Assembly (NCBI RefSeq): GCF_042658845.1
Contig: NZ_JBHSRI010000025.1
Span: forward strand, 186,001 to 250,000
DNA from: Paenisporosarcina macmurdoensis
Lineage (GTDB): Bacteria; Bacillota; Bacilli; Bacillales_A; Planococcaceae
DNA: 64,000 bases
Direction of reading: 5' to 3'
Of the stretch, positions 24,885-34,653 are shown one piece after another. Each line of letters opens with the position of its first letter. Position 1 is the stretch's first letter. Both the position numbers and the translations under genes were made by a program. The notes under the pieces were generated by a model. It made no database searches. It was not told where the DNA came from and saw only the letters and a program-made list of their open reading frames with translations.

Positions 24885-26720
24885 TCACGTCTCTTCATGT
24901 TGGAGTTGATTCAGAACATCACGGAATTTCTGTTCTTCAATACCTAGTCGGAAATTGCGAAATGGATTGCCTTGGCTTTTGATTCGTTGTAAAACGGCTG
25001 GAATTGAAAATAAATCAGGCTTTAATGAATCATTTACTTCTTCCCAATTGAGTGGAGTGGCAATAAGGCCCTTTTCATTTCCTCTCGGAGAATATGGAGC
25101 GACTATTGTTTTGCCTTCATGATGTTGTACATAGTCCAAATACAATTTACTATGGCGGTTCTTTTTCAATCGCTCAGTAGTAAACCATTGAGGTTCTTGT
25201 TCGCATAAAAAGTCACAAACAAACTTAGTAAATACGCGAGTGTCTTCATAAGAAAAGGTGTTCATGGCCAAAGGAATATATACTTGGATGCCTTTGCCAC
25301 CTGAAGTTTTCACAAAAGACGGAAGTCCAAATTGGTCGAAAATGGCTTTCATTCTCAAAGCAGCTTCAATTGCTAAAGAAAATTCCTGAACTGAAGGAGG
25401 ATCAAGGTCAAAAACGATTTCAGTGGGCATGGTGGTGTGTATGGTTTGAAAGGGAATATGGAATTCGAGCGCAAGTTGATTCCCAAGCCATAGTAGGGTT
25501 TCAACATCATTACACAGTATGTAGCGAATATCATCGTCCTGTTGAGTGGTCACAAAATCAGGAACGTAGTCAGGTGCGTTTTTTTGATAAAAACTTTCGC
25601 CGAGCATACCGTGCGGATAACGAATAACCGTCAGGAGACGGTCACGTAAAAAAGGGAGCATAAAAGGAGAGATATGCTGTAAATAAAGTAGATAATCGTC
25701 TTTTTCGATAGAACTGGCCGGCCAAATGGGCTTTTCAGGATGTGTAATTTGGATAATTTCTGGGACAGGGAAGAGTTGCCTTTGCATATGTTGCCAGTGA
25801 CAATCGCTTGGTTCCTTGTCGAAGTTAAATGCATCGAATCGGGGTTCTCTTAAATGTTTTCCATCAAAATCAATACAAGCAATTTCTACACAAATAGAAG
25901 GTTCCAGCTCCCAAATATTTTCACTCGTCTTCAAACCATTGGACTGAAACAACAGAACTAAAGTTTGTAACTCATCTTCTTTAAGACCGTGGCGAAAAGT
26001 CACCACTTCAATTAGTGCCTCATTTTGATAGATCGCACCATGAAAAAAGCCATTACTTTTATCATATTTCGTAAGGATAACAGTGACATATCGCCAGTTT
26101 TTGATTTTTAACCAGTGGAGACTACGTTTATCACTATGCCAGAGGCTTGTTTTTTGTTTGGCGATAATACCTTCTCCATTATTACCGGTAATTTCCTTCC
26201 ATAAATCGTCGCTTTTCTCGTATACATCAATTGCTTGAATTCTATGGTTGTCTTCATAGTTAATTGATATAGGAAATGCCATTTTTTGAAAGAGCTTTTT
26301 TAGTTGTTGCTTACGTTTTGTATATGTAAGGTCGGTGTGACTTTCTCCTTTGCTTGTCAAAAGATCGAAGGCAACAAAATGACAGGGGAATTCTTTGGCA
26401 TGGTTCAAAATAACGCTTGGCGTTCGCATGCGTCCTCGTAGTTGGACGCTGGAAAAATTACTTTGAACATTATTGATTAAATAAACAAGTTCCCCGTCCA
26501 AAGTTAAGGGTAAAAACGGACGAATTTGATTATGAAGGTCCTCACAAAAGCGAATGATTTCTGGGAATTGTTCACTAAGGACTTTTCCGTTCCTGCTCTT
26601 CAAGACCGCACCATTTTCTTGCCACTCCAATAGGCAACGAAAACCATCATACTTGGCTTCATACAGCCACTCTTTGCCTTTAGGGATATCTGTTGCAACA
26701 GTTAAAAGCATCGGTTTCAA
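24885..26720 (-). CDS. ligD: ATP-dependent DNA ligase D (ligase-polymerase)
   Basis: About 611 aa, a bacterial NHEJ enzyme of the bacillus YkoU layout. The N-terminal ligase has adenylation-site motif EAKYDGFR (KxDG) and GEGIIAKQK. The C-terminal primase-polymerase domain (from about 320: ITHPEKPIWP, TEIVFDLDPP, KTSGGKGIQVYIPL) fills gaps. No nuclease domain. TTG at 26720 with AGGT upstream starts at KPMLLT, where family members begin. The ATG at 26768 would add 16 residues without a ribosome site and touch the motif shared with ku. Partner Ku lies at 35478. Confidence 0.9.
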   Translation of the reverse strand: MKPMLLTVATDIPKGKEWLYEAKYDGFRCLLEWQENGAVLKSRNGKVLSEQFPEIIRFCEDLHNQIRPFLPLTLDGELVYLINNVQSNFSSVQLRGRMRTPSVILNHAKEFPCHFVAFDLLTSKGESHTDLTYTKRKQQLKKLFQKMAFPISINYEDNHRIQAIDVYEKSDDLWKEITGNNGEGIIAKQKTSLWHSDKRSLHWLKIKNWRYVTVILTKYDKSNGFFHGAIYQNEALIEVVTFRHGLKEDELQTLVLLFQSNGLKTSENIWELEPSICVEIACIDFDGKHLREPRFDAFNFDKEPSDCHWQHMQRQLFPVPEIIQITHPEKPIWPASSIEKDDYLLYLQHISPFMLPFLRDRLLTVIRYPHGMLGESFYQKNAPDYVPDFVTTQQDDDIRYILCNDVETLLWLGNQLALEFHIPFQTIHTTMPTEIVFDLDPPSVQEFSLAIEAALRMKAIFDQFGLPSFVKTSGGKGIQVYIPLAMNTFSYEDTRVFTKFVCDFLCEQEPQWFTTERLKKNRHSKLYLDYVQHHEGKTIVAPYSPRGNEKGLIATPLNWEEVNDSLKPDLFSIPAVLQRIKSQGNPFRNFRLGIEEQKFRDVLNQLQHEET

Positions 26721-26773
26721 TTGTTTACCTACTCTCGCTTTTTGTTGTAGCTTTTGATTATTCCCCATTTCTA

Positions 26774-26802
26774 ATACATGAAAATGGTCAAATCACTGCA
26801 TA
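26774..26802. promoter_or_regulatory. 29-bp block shared with the ku upstream region
   Basis: ATACAT-G-AAAATGGTCAAA-TCAC-TGCATA. The ku block at 35419-35447 is the same in 25 of 29 positions with no gap. Here it sits 54 bp upstream of the ligD TTG start, in reverse relation to transcription. Probably a binding site for a common regulator. Confidence 0.6.
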
Positions 26803-26831
26803 AAATGAAAAAGTAAGTATGATCTTTTATC

Positions 26832-26886
26832 GAAAAATAAAAAAGGCTATCTATTAGTCGATTGGAGTATCGGCTAACGGATAACC
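26832..26886 (-). terminator. terminator of the 5'-nucleotidase gene
   Basis: An imperfect 18-bp stem (GGTTATCCGTTAGCCGAT pairing with ATCGACTAATAGATAGCC), then a T-rich run on the minus strand, 25 nt after the stop. Confidence 0.75.
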
Positions 26887-26911
26887 TATAATGAAAAAAT
26901 AAATGTCAGTT

Positions 26912-28339
26912 TTACACACTGATGATGTGAGATTGATGATCTGTTTCAAAAGGCTGTCGCTCTAAAAACTCTTGAATTACATCAATGGCATGGAGATTGT
27001 GATAATGCTTTTTGGATTCAAGGTTTTTAAATAATTGTTCACCGCCACCAATTACTTTAAATGTGTTTGTTGCACTCACTTCTTTTCCTTTGACGAACAG
27101 TTCCTGGATACGTTCACCTTCCGGATTGTAGGGTTTAAAAATCAGGTCGAGCCCAGAAGAACGGAGGATGTAGCCTCCTTTTTGTTCATAAGGGTTAGCT
27201 GCGAACACTTGCTGTAGGTTTTTTTCCAAGACCTTTCGCAACATCTGACCAGAGAGTTCGATTTCGAACAGCTTTGGATTTGTTGGAATGATGGTGTGCA
27301 AATCATATAGGCTTATGGTTCCTGGTGAAATTGGGGTACCATAGCGCCAGCCGTGTGAGAATGAGAGATCTGCTCCAAAGTGAGTTAGGTAGGCATCAGT
27401 AATCAATCGATCCATTGGGGCCTCATGTAAAGTCATGCGATGTAGAAGAGAGTGGCTAACACCCACTTGAGTCCTACGCATTTCTTCAAATGGCAATAGC
27501 AGAGCGTTCACTTTTTCTAGAACGATGGGATCTTCTACAAAGGAAGTGTTAAGTGTAATCAGCTTATGAGTATAATCCTTTATTTTTCCTCCTGAAATTT
27601 TCAAGTCAATTCGGCCGACAAAAGAACTACTCGACCCAGATTGGAAAATCAGTGTGTCATTCACTTTTAGTGGTTTTCTAACTCGATCATGGGAATGTCC
27701 GCTCAAAATTAAATCGATACCTGATACGTCTTTAACCAATTGAATGTCAAGGGGAAGACCCATATGGCTATTGAGCATAATAAGGTCAACAGTTCCTTGC
27801 AAATTGGCGACTGCCTGCTTTACTTCTTCAATGCCTAGTGAGAAAGCAAGACCCTCTGAGAAAGAAGCGGGCATCGTCTGGTCGACGTAAGGATAGGTCA
27901 AACCTATGACCCCAATTTTTAATCCATTAATTTCTTTTATCATATAAGGCTTAAACAGAGAAGCACCGGTTTCGGTATCGGTTATATTGCAGGCAAGTGT
28001 CTCAAAAGAAACAGATGCGGCCAAATGAGTCAATGCACTTTTCCCATAAGCAAAATCCCAATTGCCAGGAACCCAAGCATCTAGTGGCATCTCATTTAAT
28101 ACCTCAAGTAGTGCTGTGCCCTGAGAAGAAACCAATGGGGCAGTCCCATGAAATAGGTCACCTCCATCAAAAAAGAGCACGTGTTTTCCAGATGATTTCA
28201 GCTGTTTTACATATTGACTAATACGTGCAAGCCCTCCAACTGTACTCAGAGACGGAGAGTTGCCATTCCAAAAAAACTCTTTATGTGATTCAATGGCACC
28301 ATGCGTATCATTTTGTTGAATAATAGATATTTCTTTCAT
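26912..28339 (-). CDS. 5'-nucleotidase-type metallophosphoesterase (YunD-like)
   Basis: 475 aa. The N-terminal calcineurin-like metallophosphatase domain has QNDTHGAIE, LFFDGGDLFHG, GNWDFAYG, LNSHMG and SGHSHDRV, a full dinuclear metal site. The C-terminal 5'-nucleotidase domain (from about 300) carries the substrate-binding region ending with KVIGGGEQLF. There is no signal peptide, unlike secreted UshA/YfkN, which matches B. subtilis YunD. GGAGG precedes ATG 28339. Confidence 0.88.
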   Translation of the reverse strand: MKEISIIQQNDTHGAIESHKEFFWNGNSPSLSTVGGLARISQYVKQLKSSGKHVLFFDGGDLFHGTAPLVSSQGTALLEVLNEMPLDAWVPGNWDFAYGKSALTHLAASVSFETLACNITDTETGASLFKPYMIKEINGLKIGVIGLTYPYVDQTMPASFSEGLAFSLGIEEVKQAVANLQGTVDLIMLNSHMGLPLDIQLVKDVSGIDLILSGHSHDRVRKPLKVNDTLIFQSGSSSSFVGRIDLKISGGKIKDYTHKLITLNTSFVEDPIVLEKVNALLLPFEEMRRTQVGVSHSLLHRMTLHEAPMDRLITDAYLTHFGADLSFSHGWRYGTPISPGTISLYDLHTIIPTNPKLFEIELSGQMLRKVLEKNLQQVFAANPYEQKGGYILRSSGLDLIFKPYNPEGERIQELFVKGKEVSATNTFKVIGGGEQLFKNLESKKHYHNLHAIDVIQEFLERQPFETDHQSHIISV

Positions 28340-28459
28340 GGTTTTCCTCCAATCGATAATGGGCATCCAATAGTCTCTTTTGAGAATGATTAAACAACTA
28401 TCTTTATTTATTGCATACCCTCACCCCTATATAAAAAACATAATCTTGTCATTTTTGCA

Positions 28460-28504
28460 AAAAAATCCCGCATATGCTCTCATTTATTGAGAGACTGCAG
28501 GATT
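28460..28504 (-). terminator. terminator overlapping the end of the sco gene
   Basis: On the minus strand AAAATCCTGC and the inner CTCTCAATAAATGAGAG hairpin pair back to GCGGGATTTTTTT. The 5' arm lies inside the last codons of the Sco gene. Confidence 0.75.
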
Positions 28505-29046
28505 TTATCAACTAACTCAGGATCAGAGAAACTAAAGTCATCTATCACGACTCCATTTTCATTTATCACATAAAAATTAACACCATGAAGAACTTGGGTA
28601 CTGTCTTGCGGTTTATTTACTAATGTTTGAAATTCATCCACCGCAAATTGTTCAATTTCTTGTTGGGAGTAGCCGTTAAGTAAATGCCAATTGGAATCAT
28701 CATCAGTAAATTGAAGCAAATAAGATTTTAGTTTTTCGGGTGTATCAACTTGTGGGTCCACGCTGAACGAAACCAATTCCACATCCAGTTGTTCCTCCTG
28801 AATAGCTTCTTGAAGATCAGCCATTTTTGTAGTCATGGGAGGGCATACAGTATCGCATTCCGTGAAAATAAAGTTAGCAACCCACAATCTGCCTTCTAAT
28901 TCATCAGAGCCAAACGCTTCACCTTGTTGATCGGTAAAAGTAAAAGGGGAAATCGTTGGACTTTCTTTTTGTAATGTAGAGCAAGCGTTGAGGAACCAGA
29001 CACTTCCAATCAACACAATGACCAGCCATTTAGTCCGTTGCTGCAT
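28480..29046 (-). CDS. Sco1/SenC family copper chaperone lipoprotein
   Basis: 188 aa. The lipoprotein signal ends WFLNAC, then a thioredoxin-like domain begins. The copper ligands are the CDTVC pair (CxxxC, about residues 64-68) and a downstream His in VLHGVNFYVI. Sco proteins deliver copper to CuA of cytochrome oxidase, or of N2O reductase. Its start overlaps the histidine kinase gene by 17 nt, so it is in the two-component operon. Confidence 0.92.
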   Translation of the reverse strand: MQQRTKWLVIVLIGSVWFLNACSTLQKESPTISPFTFTDQQGEAFGSDELEGRLWVANFIFTECDTVCPPMTTKMADLQEAIQEEQLDVELVSFSVDPQVDTPEKLKSYLLQFTDDDSNWHLLNGYSQQEIEQFAVDEFQTLVNKPQDSTQVLHGVNFYVINENGVVIDDFSFSDPELVDKILQSLNK

Positions 29047-30478
29047 GAATATGATCCTCCCCTTTGAAAGTACCTTGTTTCAATTCAATGGGCAGATGGA
29101 TTTTCACACTAATATCACCCATCTGTGAACTGGTCATTAGAAATGTTCCTTTTTGAATCCTAATAATTTCTTTGACAATGGATAGACCTAGTCCTGTCCC
29201 ACCAGTTTGACGGTTCCGTGCTTGATCCGTACGGAAAAAGCGTTCGCCTATACGATTAATTTCATCTTGGGAAATCGGGTTCCCTTGGTTGTTTACAGTA
29301 AACAACAAGTCTTGATGATCTTGAACTAGTTCTATACGAATAATCGAGTTCTCATTCGAGTATTTCACGGCATTATCGATAACGTTGTAAAAAATTTGCT
29401 GCAAACGCTTTTCATCGTTAAATACAATCAACTCTTCGTCTACATGTAAGTGGAATTCGATTCTACGATTTTTCCCATGGATTCGAAATAAATCACAAGT
29501 ATCAAAGATAAGTTGTGCAACGACAATCGGATTTTTTTCAAAGTGAAATAAATCTTCTTGCAAATAGTTCAATTCCACTAAATCTGCAAGCAATTTTTTC
29601 ATGCGACTGACTTCGTTTTGAATGGTTTGCAAATAATCCTGTGTTTCATCAGGTGTTTTATCGAGTTGTTTTTGCAATACTTCGGTATAGCCATTGATAT
29701 AAGTCAAAGGCGTACGCATTTCATGGACCATATTGGCAACAAAATCGCGTTTTCTTTCATCCTGGTTCTCTAGTGCTTCACTCATATCATTAAAAGCTTG
29801 TGCCATTTGACCAATTTCATCCATTTGCTTAATCGTTAAACGATTGTCATAGTGGCCTTTGGAAACCTCTTTGGAGAAATCCTGTATGGCAAGAAGAGGT
29901 TGGAAAAGGGCTTTTCGAATGCGATTCAACAGCCAACTCGCTAATAGAAAGAATAAGGTGCCAATCGTGATCAAAATTGGAATGCTATTGCCAAAAACTT
30001 GCGAAAGCCCTGCCAATGGAACGTAAATGAAAATAAACCCAATGGCTTTTTCTCCATCGACAATCGGATAAATCGCACCAATGACTTCCTTTTGAAAATG
30101 TTCGACATAGCCTTCTTTCATAAGTGATTGTCCTGAGAGTAATTTATCCATATCTTGTGTGGTAACCAAAGACTCCTTACCGATTGCATAAGGGAAGGAT
30201 GTATTTAATTCTTCGAGCTCATTGACCACAATGACTTCATATTCAGAAACAATGTTATACCATTGAATTTTTTCAATGATTTCATCTGATAATTCCCCGT
30301 AATGATAATGCGCTGCTGTTTGTTCTCCTTGAAATTTTACTGATTCGCGAATCGTATCGAGATACAGATCTTTGTACAAAAAGTGAAGGAACAGGAAGGA
30401 AAAAGCAACCGAAAAAGCAATGGTACCGATAAACAGCAAGATGATTTTCTGATTAAAATTCACCTTCGCCTTTTTCAT
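29030..30478 (-). CDS. sensor histidine kinase (HAMP-HisKA-HATPase)
   Basis: 482 aa. Two membrane spans (about 10-32 and 165-187) frame a 130-aa extracytoplasmic sensor loop. They are followed by HAMP, HisKA with FVANMVHEMRTPLTYINGYTE (phospho-acceptor His) and an HATPase domain (NVIDNAVKYS, GGTGLGLSIVKEII). Start overlaps the response-regulator stop (TAATG). The operon ends with a copper chaperone and faces a nos-type cluster, so the stimulus may be copper, oxygen or N-oxide status (inference). Confidence 0.92.
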   Translation of the reverse strand: MKKAKVNFNQKIILLFIGTIAFSVAFSFLFLHFLYKDLYLDTIRESVKFQGEQTAAHYHYGELSDEIIEKIQWYNIVSEYEVIVVNELEELNTSFPYAIGKESLVTTQDMDKLLSGQSLMKEGYVEHFQKEVIGAIYPIVDGEKAIGFIFIYVPLAGLSQVFGNSIPILITIGTLFFLLASWLLNRIRKALFQPLLAIQDFSKEVSKGHYDNRLTIKQMDEIGQMAQAFNDMSEALENQDERKRDFVANMVHEMRTPLTYINGYTEVLQKQLDKTPDETQDYLQTIQNEVSRMKKLLADLVELNYLQEDLFHFEKNPIVVAQLIFDTCDLFRIHGKNRRIEFHLHVDEELIVFNDEKRLQQIFYNVIDNAVKYSNENSIIRIELVQDHQDLLFTVNNQGNPISQDEINRIGERFFRTDQARNRQTGGTGLGLSIVKEIIRIQKGTFLMTSSQMGDISVKIHLPIELKQGTFKGEDHIHAATD

Positions 30479-31155
30479 TAAGTCACCTCAAGTTTATAGC
30501 CGAGTCCGCGAACCGTTTTAATGAAAGAACCAGCAGTATGCAATTTTAATCTCAGCGTTTTAATATGCGTATCCACAGTGCGTTCTGTACCGCTATATTC
30601 CAATCCCCAAACGGTTTCCATCAATAAAGTCCGTGTTAATAATTTGTTCTGATTGGCGACCAATAAAGACAGGAGGCTAAATTCTTTGCGTGTTAACAAA
30701 ATATTTGTGCCCTCAAGATAGACTTCATGGTTCGTTTCGTCAATGATAATTGGCCCTGCTTTTAACAGGATGTTTTTATGTGCAGATTGAATGCTTCTTC
30801 GCAAAACAGTTTCAATCCGTGCAATGAGTTCGCCCGAATGGAATGGTTTAACCAAGTAATCATCTGCACCAAAACGTAGTCCTTTTACCTTATCCCACTC
30901 GTCTCCACGTGCCGAAAGGAAAATAATCGGCATGTTTGACGTTTTTCGCACTTCTTGTGTGACAGTATAGCCATTTACGTATGGCATCATCACATCAAGC
31001 AGCATAAGATCTATGGCTGTTTTCTTAAAGATATCAAGAGCATCCATGCCGTTTGTTGCTTCAATGACGCTATAGCCCTCAGCAACCAAAAACGATCGAA
31101 TCAATCGTCTCATTTCTGGTTCATCATCAACAACAAGAATCGTCGCTAAACTCAT
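30478..31155 (-). CDS. OmpR-family response regulator
   Basis: 225 aa. The receiver domain has DDEPE, phospho-acceptor Asp in LMLLDVMMPYVNG, the SARGD switch region and KPFHSGEL. The C-terminal winged helix carries LTRKEFSLLSLLV and GTERTVDTHIKTLRLKL. GGAGGAG precedes the ATG. First gene of the RR-HK-Sco operon, divergent from nosL across 195 bp. Confidence 0.93.
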   Translation of the reverse strand: MSLATILVVDDEPEMRRLIRSFLVAEGYSVIEATNGMDALDIFKKTAIDLMLLDVMMPYVNGYTVTQEVRKTSNMPIIFLSARGDEWDKVKGLRFGADDYLVKPFHSGELIARIETVLRRSIQSAHKNILLKAGPIIIDETNHEVYLEGTNILLTRKEFSLLSLLVANQNKLLTRTLLMETVWGLEYSGTERTVDTHIKTLRLKLHTAGSFIKTVRGLGYKLEVT

Positions 31156-31350
31156 GTCTGCTCCTCCATTCCGAATCTATACCCCGAGGTGTTATTTTCT
31201 CTATCATACGACAAGCATTGGATAAACAAAATGATTTTAGACGGGTTAAAAAATATGTCAAAAGATAGACAAATATAAAAGCTGAAAACTTCACATACAT
31301 TTCGCAAAGTGGTGATAAAGTTTGTGACGAATGAAAGGAGAGGTTTTAAC

Positions 31351-32010
31351 ATGAAAAAAATACAATGGACAAGCTTATTAATAGTAGGAGTCATAACACT
31401 TACTGGATGTGGAACGGAAGAAGCAATTGAAAAACAACAGGAAAAAAAGACTGAAACAATAGAAACTTCCACTAGCGCTTCAATAGAGACAGCAACAACA
31501 GAAGGTTTGGAAGAACCGACTGAGGAATCAACATGTGCGTATTGCCAAATGAATGTATATGTAAAAGGGGAGGACCTCGGATTATTCTCTGCACAGGGAA
31601 GAACGGCAGAAGGCGAAAATCTATTTTTTGATGATGTGGGCTGTATGCTAAATCAAGAACGAATGGATGGCATTGTTCTTGAGAAGTATGTCCGTGATTA
31701 CAATAGCGAAGAGTGGATTTTGTTAGAAGAAGCAATCGTGGTAAAGGCGGAAATTAAAACACCAATGAATTACGGCTATGCTTTCTTTAAGGACGAAGAA
31801 TCTGCACAAGCGTTCATTGCAGAAACAGGCAAAGAACATGCGAGTCTCTCCTCACTTGCGGACATTGATGAAGTTTCAGGTCACCGCCACATTAAACGTA
31901 TGGAAAAAATGCAGAATGGAAGCGGTATGACAGGACATGATGAGCAAGAAAACAATCATACGGATATGAGCGAAGAGATGAATCCAGAAAAAGACAAGAG
32001 TGAAGAATAA
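31351..32010 (+). CDS. nosL: NosL-like copper-binding lipoprotein 1
   Basis: 219 aa. The lipobox is GVITLTGC. After a Glu/Thr-rich linker comes the NosL fold with the copper(I) motif CAYCQMNVYV and FFDDVGCMLN. NosL delivers copper to N2O reductase or related sites. The tail of about 50 residues is rich in His, Met and acidic residues (GHRHIKRMEK, MTGHDEQENNHTDM), longer than usual and probably an extra metal-binding extension. GGAGAGG precedes ATG 31351. First gene of the plus-strand cluster. Confidence 0.9.
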   Translation: MKKIQWTSLLIVGVITLTGCGTEEAIEKQQEKKTETIETSTSASIETATTEGLEEPTEESTCAYCQMNVYVKGEDLGLFSAQGRTAEGENLFFDDVGCMLNQERMDGIVLEKYVRDYNSEEWILLEEAIVVKAEIKTPMNYGYAFFKDEESAQAFIAETGKEHASLSSLADIDEVSGHRHIKRMEKMQNGSGMTGHDEQENNHTDMSEEMNPEKDKSEE

Positions 32011-32079
32011 AAGGCATTTATTCAAGCACTTCCTTTGAATAAAAACTGCAGAGTCTTTTGAAGTAAAGAGGTGAAGAAA

Positions 32080-33381
32080 ATGACTTTTTCCATTCGAATT
32101 TTGTTGCTTATTAGCGTCTTGCTTATAAGTTTAGGCGCACCGAGTAAAAGTTATGCGACGACTTCTCTTCAACAACAAATTGATGAAGCAAGTCCGGGCA
32201 CGACCATTACGATGGATGCAGGGGTCTATTATGAAAATCTAACGATAACGAAACCGCTGAGGGTTGTTGGAAAAGGCAGAGTCGTGCTGATTAGTCCAAC
32301 CGATGAAGCCGTCATTTCGATTCTAGAAACGAAGGATGTAGAGCTTCAACATCTAACGCTAGAAGCAAAATCATCAAAGAATCAGTCGACAGGTATTGTT
32401 GTAAAGAACAGTGAAGATATTAGCATTCAACAAGTGGAATTAACTCAGTTTTTTCAAAGTATAGATTTCTTTCGAGTGAAGGAAAGTTTAATCAACAATG
32501 TGGGGATTACAGGACCCAAAGGACATTTCGCCAACAAGTCAAACGGGATCACTCTTACCGATACCGCTGATATTGAGGTCAATCATGTGCGAATTGAACA
32601 TGTATTAGACGGACTTTATATGAATCGAGACCGTAATAGTGTCATACACGAGACGGATATCTCGCAGTCTCGTTATGCCATCCATTTAATGTATTCGCAA
32701 GGCACAGCCATTCTTCAAAACCATCTTTATAAAAACGTCACAGGTATCATGCATATGATGACATCCCATTCGCAGATAAGGGAAAATGTTATTGAAAAAC
32801 ATCATGACTATAACGGATTCGGTATGGTGCTGTTTGCTGGAAACTCGATTGAAGTCGAGAAAAATCAAATACGCTCAAATCAAGGAGGCATCTCTTTTCA
32901 GCAAATTGATTCTTCCTCAATTATGGAGAATGTCATTACGAACAATCAGACTGCGTTGCAATTTCAACTATATGGTGAAGCTAATCAATTTGCTGGTAAT
33001 GACCTATTCGGCAACATTGTAAGTGCGACTTCAGACCAGCAAGGTGCTACTTTGCTCGGTAATTATTGGGATGACTACAACGGCATGGATTTCGATGCCA
33101 ATGGATATGGCGATACTCTATATCAATCGTCAGATTCCTATGCCAAGTTGATGGTAAAACGAAATGAGTTTCAAGTGTTTTTCGAATCACCAGCAGTAGC
33201 AACATTAAATCAAATTGAAAAACAATTAACGCTGAATCCAAAGAATTCCGTATCCGATGCAAAGCCGCTGATGCATCGCTCAAGGTCTCAACAACCGATT
33301 CACATTAATTGGATCATGCTGTTAGTTGGAACGATTAGTATCGTTGGGGGTATTGGAATATGGAGAAAAATCGCAAGTTAA
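32080..33381 (+). CDS. nosD: NosD-like periplasmic/extracytoplasmic copper maturation protein
   Basis: 433 aa. A signal peptide with core ILLLISVLLISLGA leads into a right-handed beta-helix of the NosD/pectate-lyase type with CASH-style repeats: IVVKNSEDISIQQVELT, GITLTDTADIEVNHVRIEH, HLMYSQGTAILQNHL, GNYWDDYNG. A C-terminal membrane anchor (INWIMLLVGTISIVGG) follows. ATG at 32080; a GTG 9 nt earlier lies in the AGAGG ribosome site. The end overlaps the second nosL gene by 22 nt. Confidence 0.92.
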   Translation: MTFSIRILLLISVLLISLGAPSKSYATTSLQQQIDEASPGTTITMDAGVYYENLTITKPLRVVGKGRVVLISPTDEAVISILETKDVELQHLTLEAKSSKNQSTGIVVKNSEDISIQQVELTQFFQSIDFFRVKESLINNVGITGPKGHFANKSNGITLTDTADIEVNHVRIEHVLDGLYMNRDRNSVIHETDISQSRYAIHLMYSQGTAILQNHLYKNVTGIMHMMTSHSQIRENVIEKHHDYNGFGMVLFAGNSIEVEKNQIRSNQGGISFQQIDSSSIMENVITNNQTALQFQLYGEANQFAGNDLFGNIVSATSDQQGATLLGNYWDDYNGMDFDANGYGDTLYQSSDSYAKLMVKRNEFQVFFESPAVATLNQIEKQLTLNPKNSVSDAKPLMHRSRSQQPIHINWIMLLVGTISIVGGIGIWRKIAS

Positions 33382-33845
33382 TGACAGCAAAAAAATTAGT
33401 GTATGTACCTATATTATTGATGATTGGCCTATCCGGCTGTGGAGAAAATGATAACTCTCCTCGTGCACTTAATCCCGAAGTGGACACATGCGCTGTCTGC
33501 CATATGAGTATTGTGGACGAGGAGTATGCGGCCCAAACCGTATTTGCCAATGGGGATTATGAAGTATTTGATGATCTCGGTTGCATGGTGCAGTATGCGG
33601 TGCAACAACAAACCGCTAATGTCGGAGCCAATTATGTAAAGGACGCCGAAACGGATGAGTGGCTCGATGCGAATAATGCCACCTATGTGTATCATCCTGA
33701 TTTTTGGACGCCAATGTCCTACGGGGTTCTTGCCTTTACGACATCACAACAAGCCGAAGCCTACATAGAAAGTAAAGGCAAAGGGACCATAATGAAGCAA
33801 GAGGATTTGCAACAGCACAAATGGGGTGTTCATACCGATGAGTAA
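33360..33845 (+). CDS. nosL: NosL-like copper-binding lipoprotein 2
   Basis: 161 aa. The lipobox is LMIGLSGC, then VDTCAVCHMSIVDEE (copper motif) and EVFDDLGCMVQY. It is a compact NosL without the His/Met-rich tail of the first copy. GGGGGT lies upstream and the start is inside the end of nosD, so translation is coupled. Two NosL paralogues around NosD suggest two delivery steps or targets. Confidence 0.9.
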   Translation: MEKNRKLMTAKKLVYVPILLMIGLSGCGENDNSPRALNPEVDTCAVCHMSIVDEEYAAQTVFANGDYEVFDDLGCMVQYAVQQQTANVGANYVKDAETDEWLDANNATYVYHPDFWTPMSYGVLAFTTSQQAEAYIESKGKGTIMKQEDLQQHKWGVHTDE

Positions 33846-34653
33846 AATGCGTGCTTTTCTTCACTTTGAAATGAAAAAGATCATTCGCAGCCGTTCTGTA
33901 TTCATTTTTGGTGTACTTTTTAGTGTGCTGCTGGCAGCCATTACCGTCGTGCAACTCTATACGTTGCCAAGCACGTCTGGTTTTACGAAGTATTCAGCCT
34001 CCTTTTTAAATGTCACCTTATTTTTATTGCCATTATTCACATTATCAATCGGTGCGTTGTCAGTTGCAAGTGATGTAGAATCACGTTGGTATGCCTTGTT
34101 AAGCACCTATCCTTTAAGCAGCAAAGTCTATCTATGGGGAAAGTGGCTGTCGCTTGTTTTACCCTTTGCTTTACTAGTAACTGTAGGATACGGCATCGTT
34201 CTTATACTCCATGCGTTTTATGCCAATCAAGCATTTGACGTCATCATGATGGTTTTTGCGTTTTTAACTATCGTTATTTTTTCAGCAATTTCGATTTTGA
34301 TTGGGAGTTTAGCAAACAATCGCATCAAGAGTCTGACCCTCGCACTGGGCGTTTGGTCTTTTTTCTTGTTAATTTCAGATTATCTCGTAATGGCAATCGG
34401 AACGTTTGTTGCAGGAGTAGTCTTGCATCAACTCGTACTGATTTTAACGTTCGTCAATCCCGTCCAATGGATACGCATTGGCTATATCATATATAGCGGA
34501 AATTCATCAGTACTAGGACCAGCCTATTTTGATTTTACTGAATTCATGAGTTCGCCTTTAGGGATTGGAACCTACATGGTCTGTTCACTATTGTGGGTAA
34601 TGCTTCCGCTGTGGTTTAGTGGGAAAATGTTAAGTCGAAGTGGGGACAAATAG
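33838..34653 (+). CDS. nosY: NosY-like ABC permease
   Basis: 271 aa, six hydrophobic segments. It starts with FLHFEMKKIIRSRSVFIFGV and has the coupling-helix region SRWYALLSTYPLSSKVYLWG. NosY is the membrane part of the NosFY exporter that works with NosD in maturing the CuZ site of N2O reductase. It overlaps the stop of nosL2 by 8 nt and abuts nosF with no gap. Confidence 0.88.
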   Translation: MSKMRAFLHFEMKKIIRSRSVFIFGVLFSVLLAAITVVQLYTLPSTSGFTKYSASFLNVTLFLLPLFTLSIGALSVASDVESRWYALLSTYPLSSKVYLWGKWLSLVLPFALLVTVGYGIVLILHAFYANQAFDVIMMVFAFLTIVIFSAISILIGSLANNRIKSLTLALGVWSFFLLISDYLVMAIGTFVAGVVLHQLVLILTFVNPVQWIRIGYIIYSGNSSVLGPAYFDFTEFMSSPLGIGTYMVCSLLWVMLPLWFSGKMLSRSGDK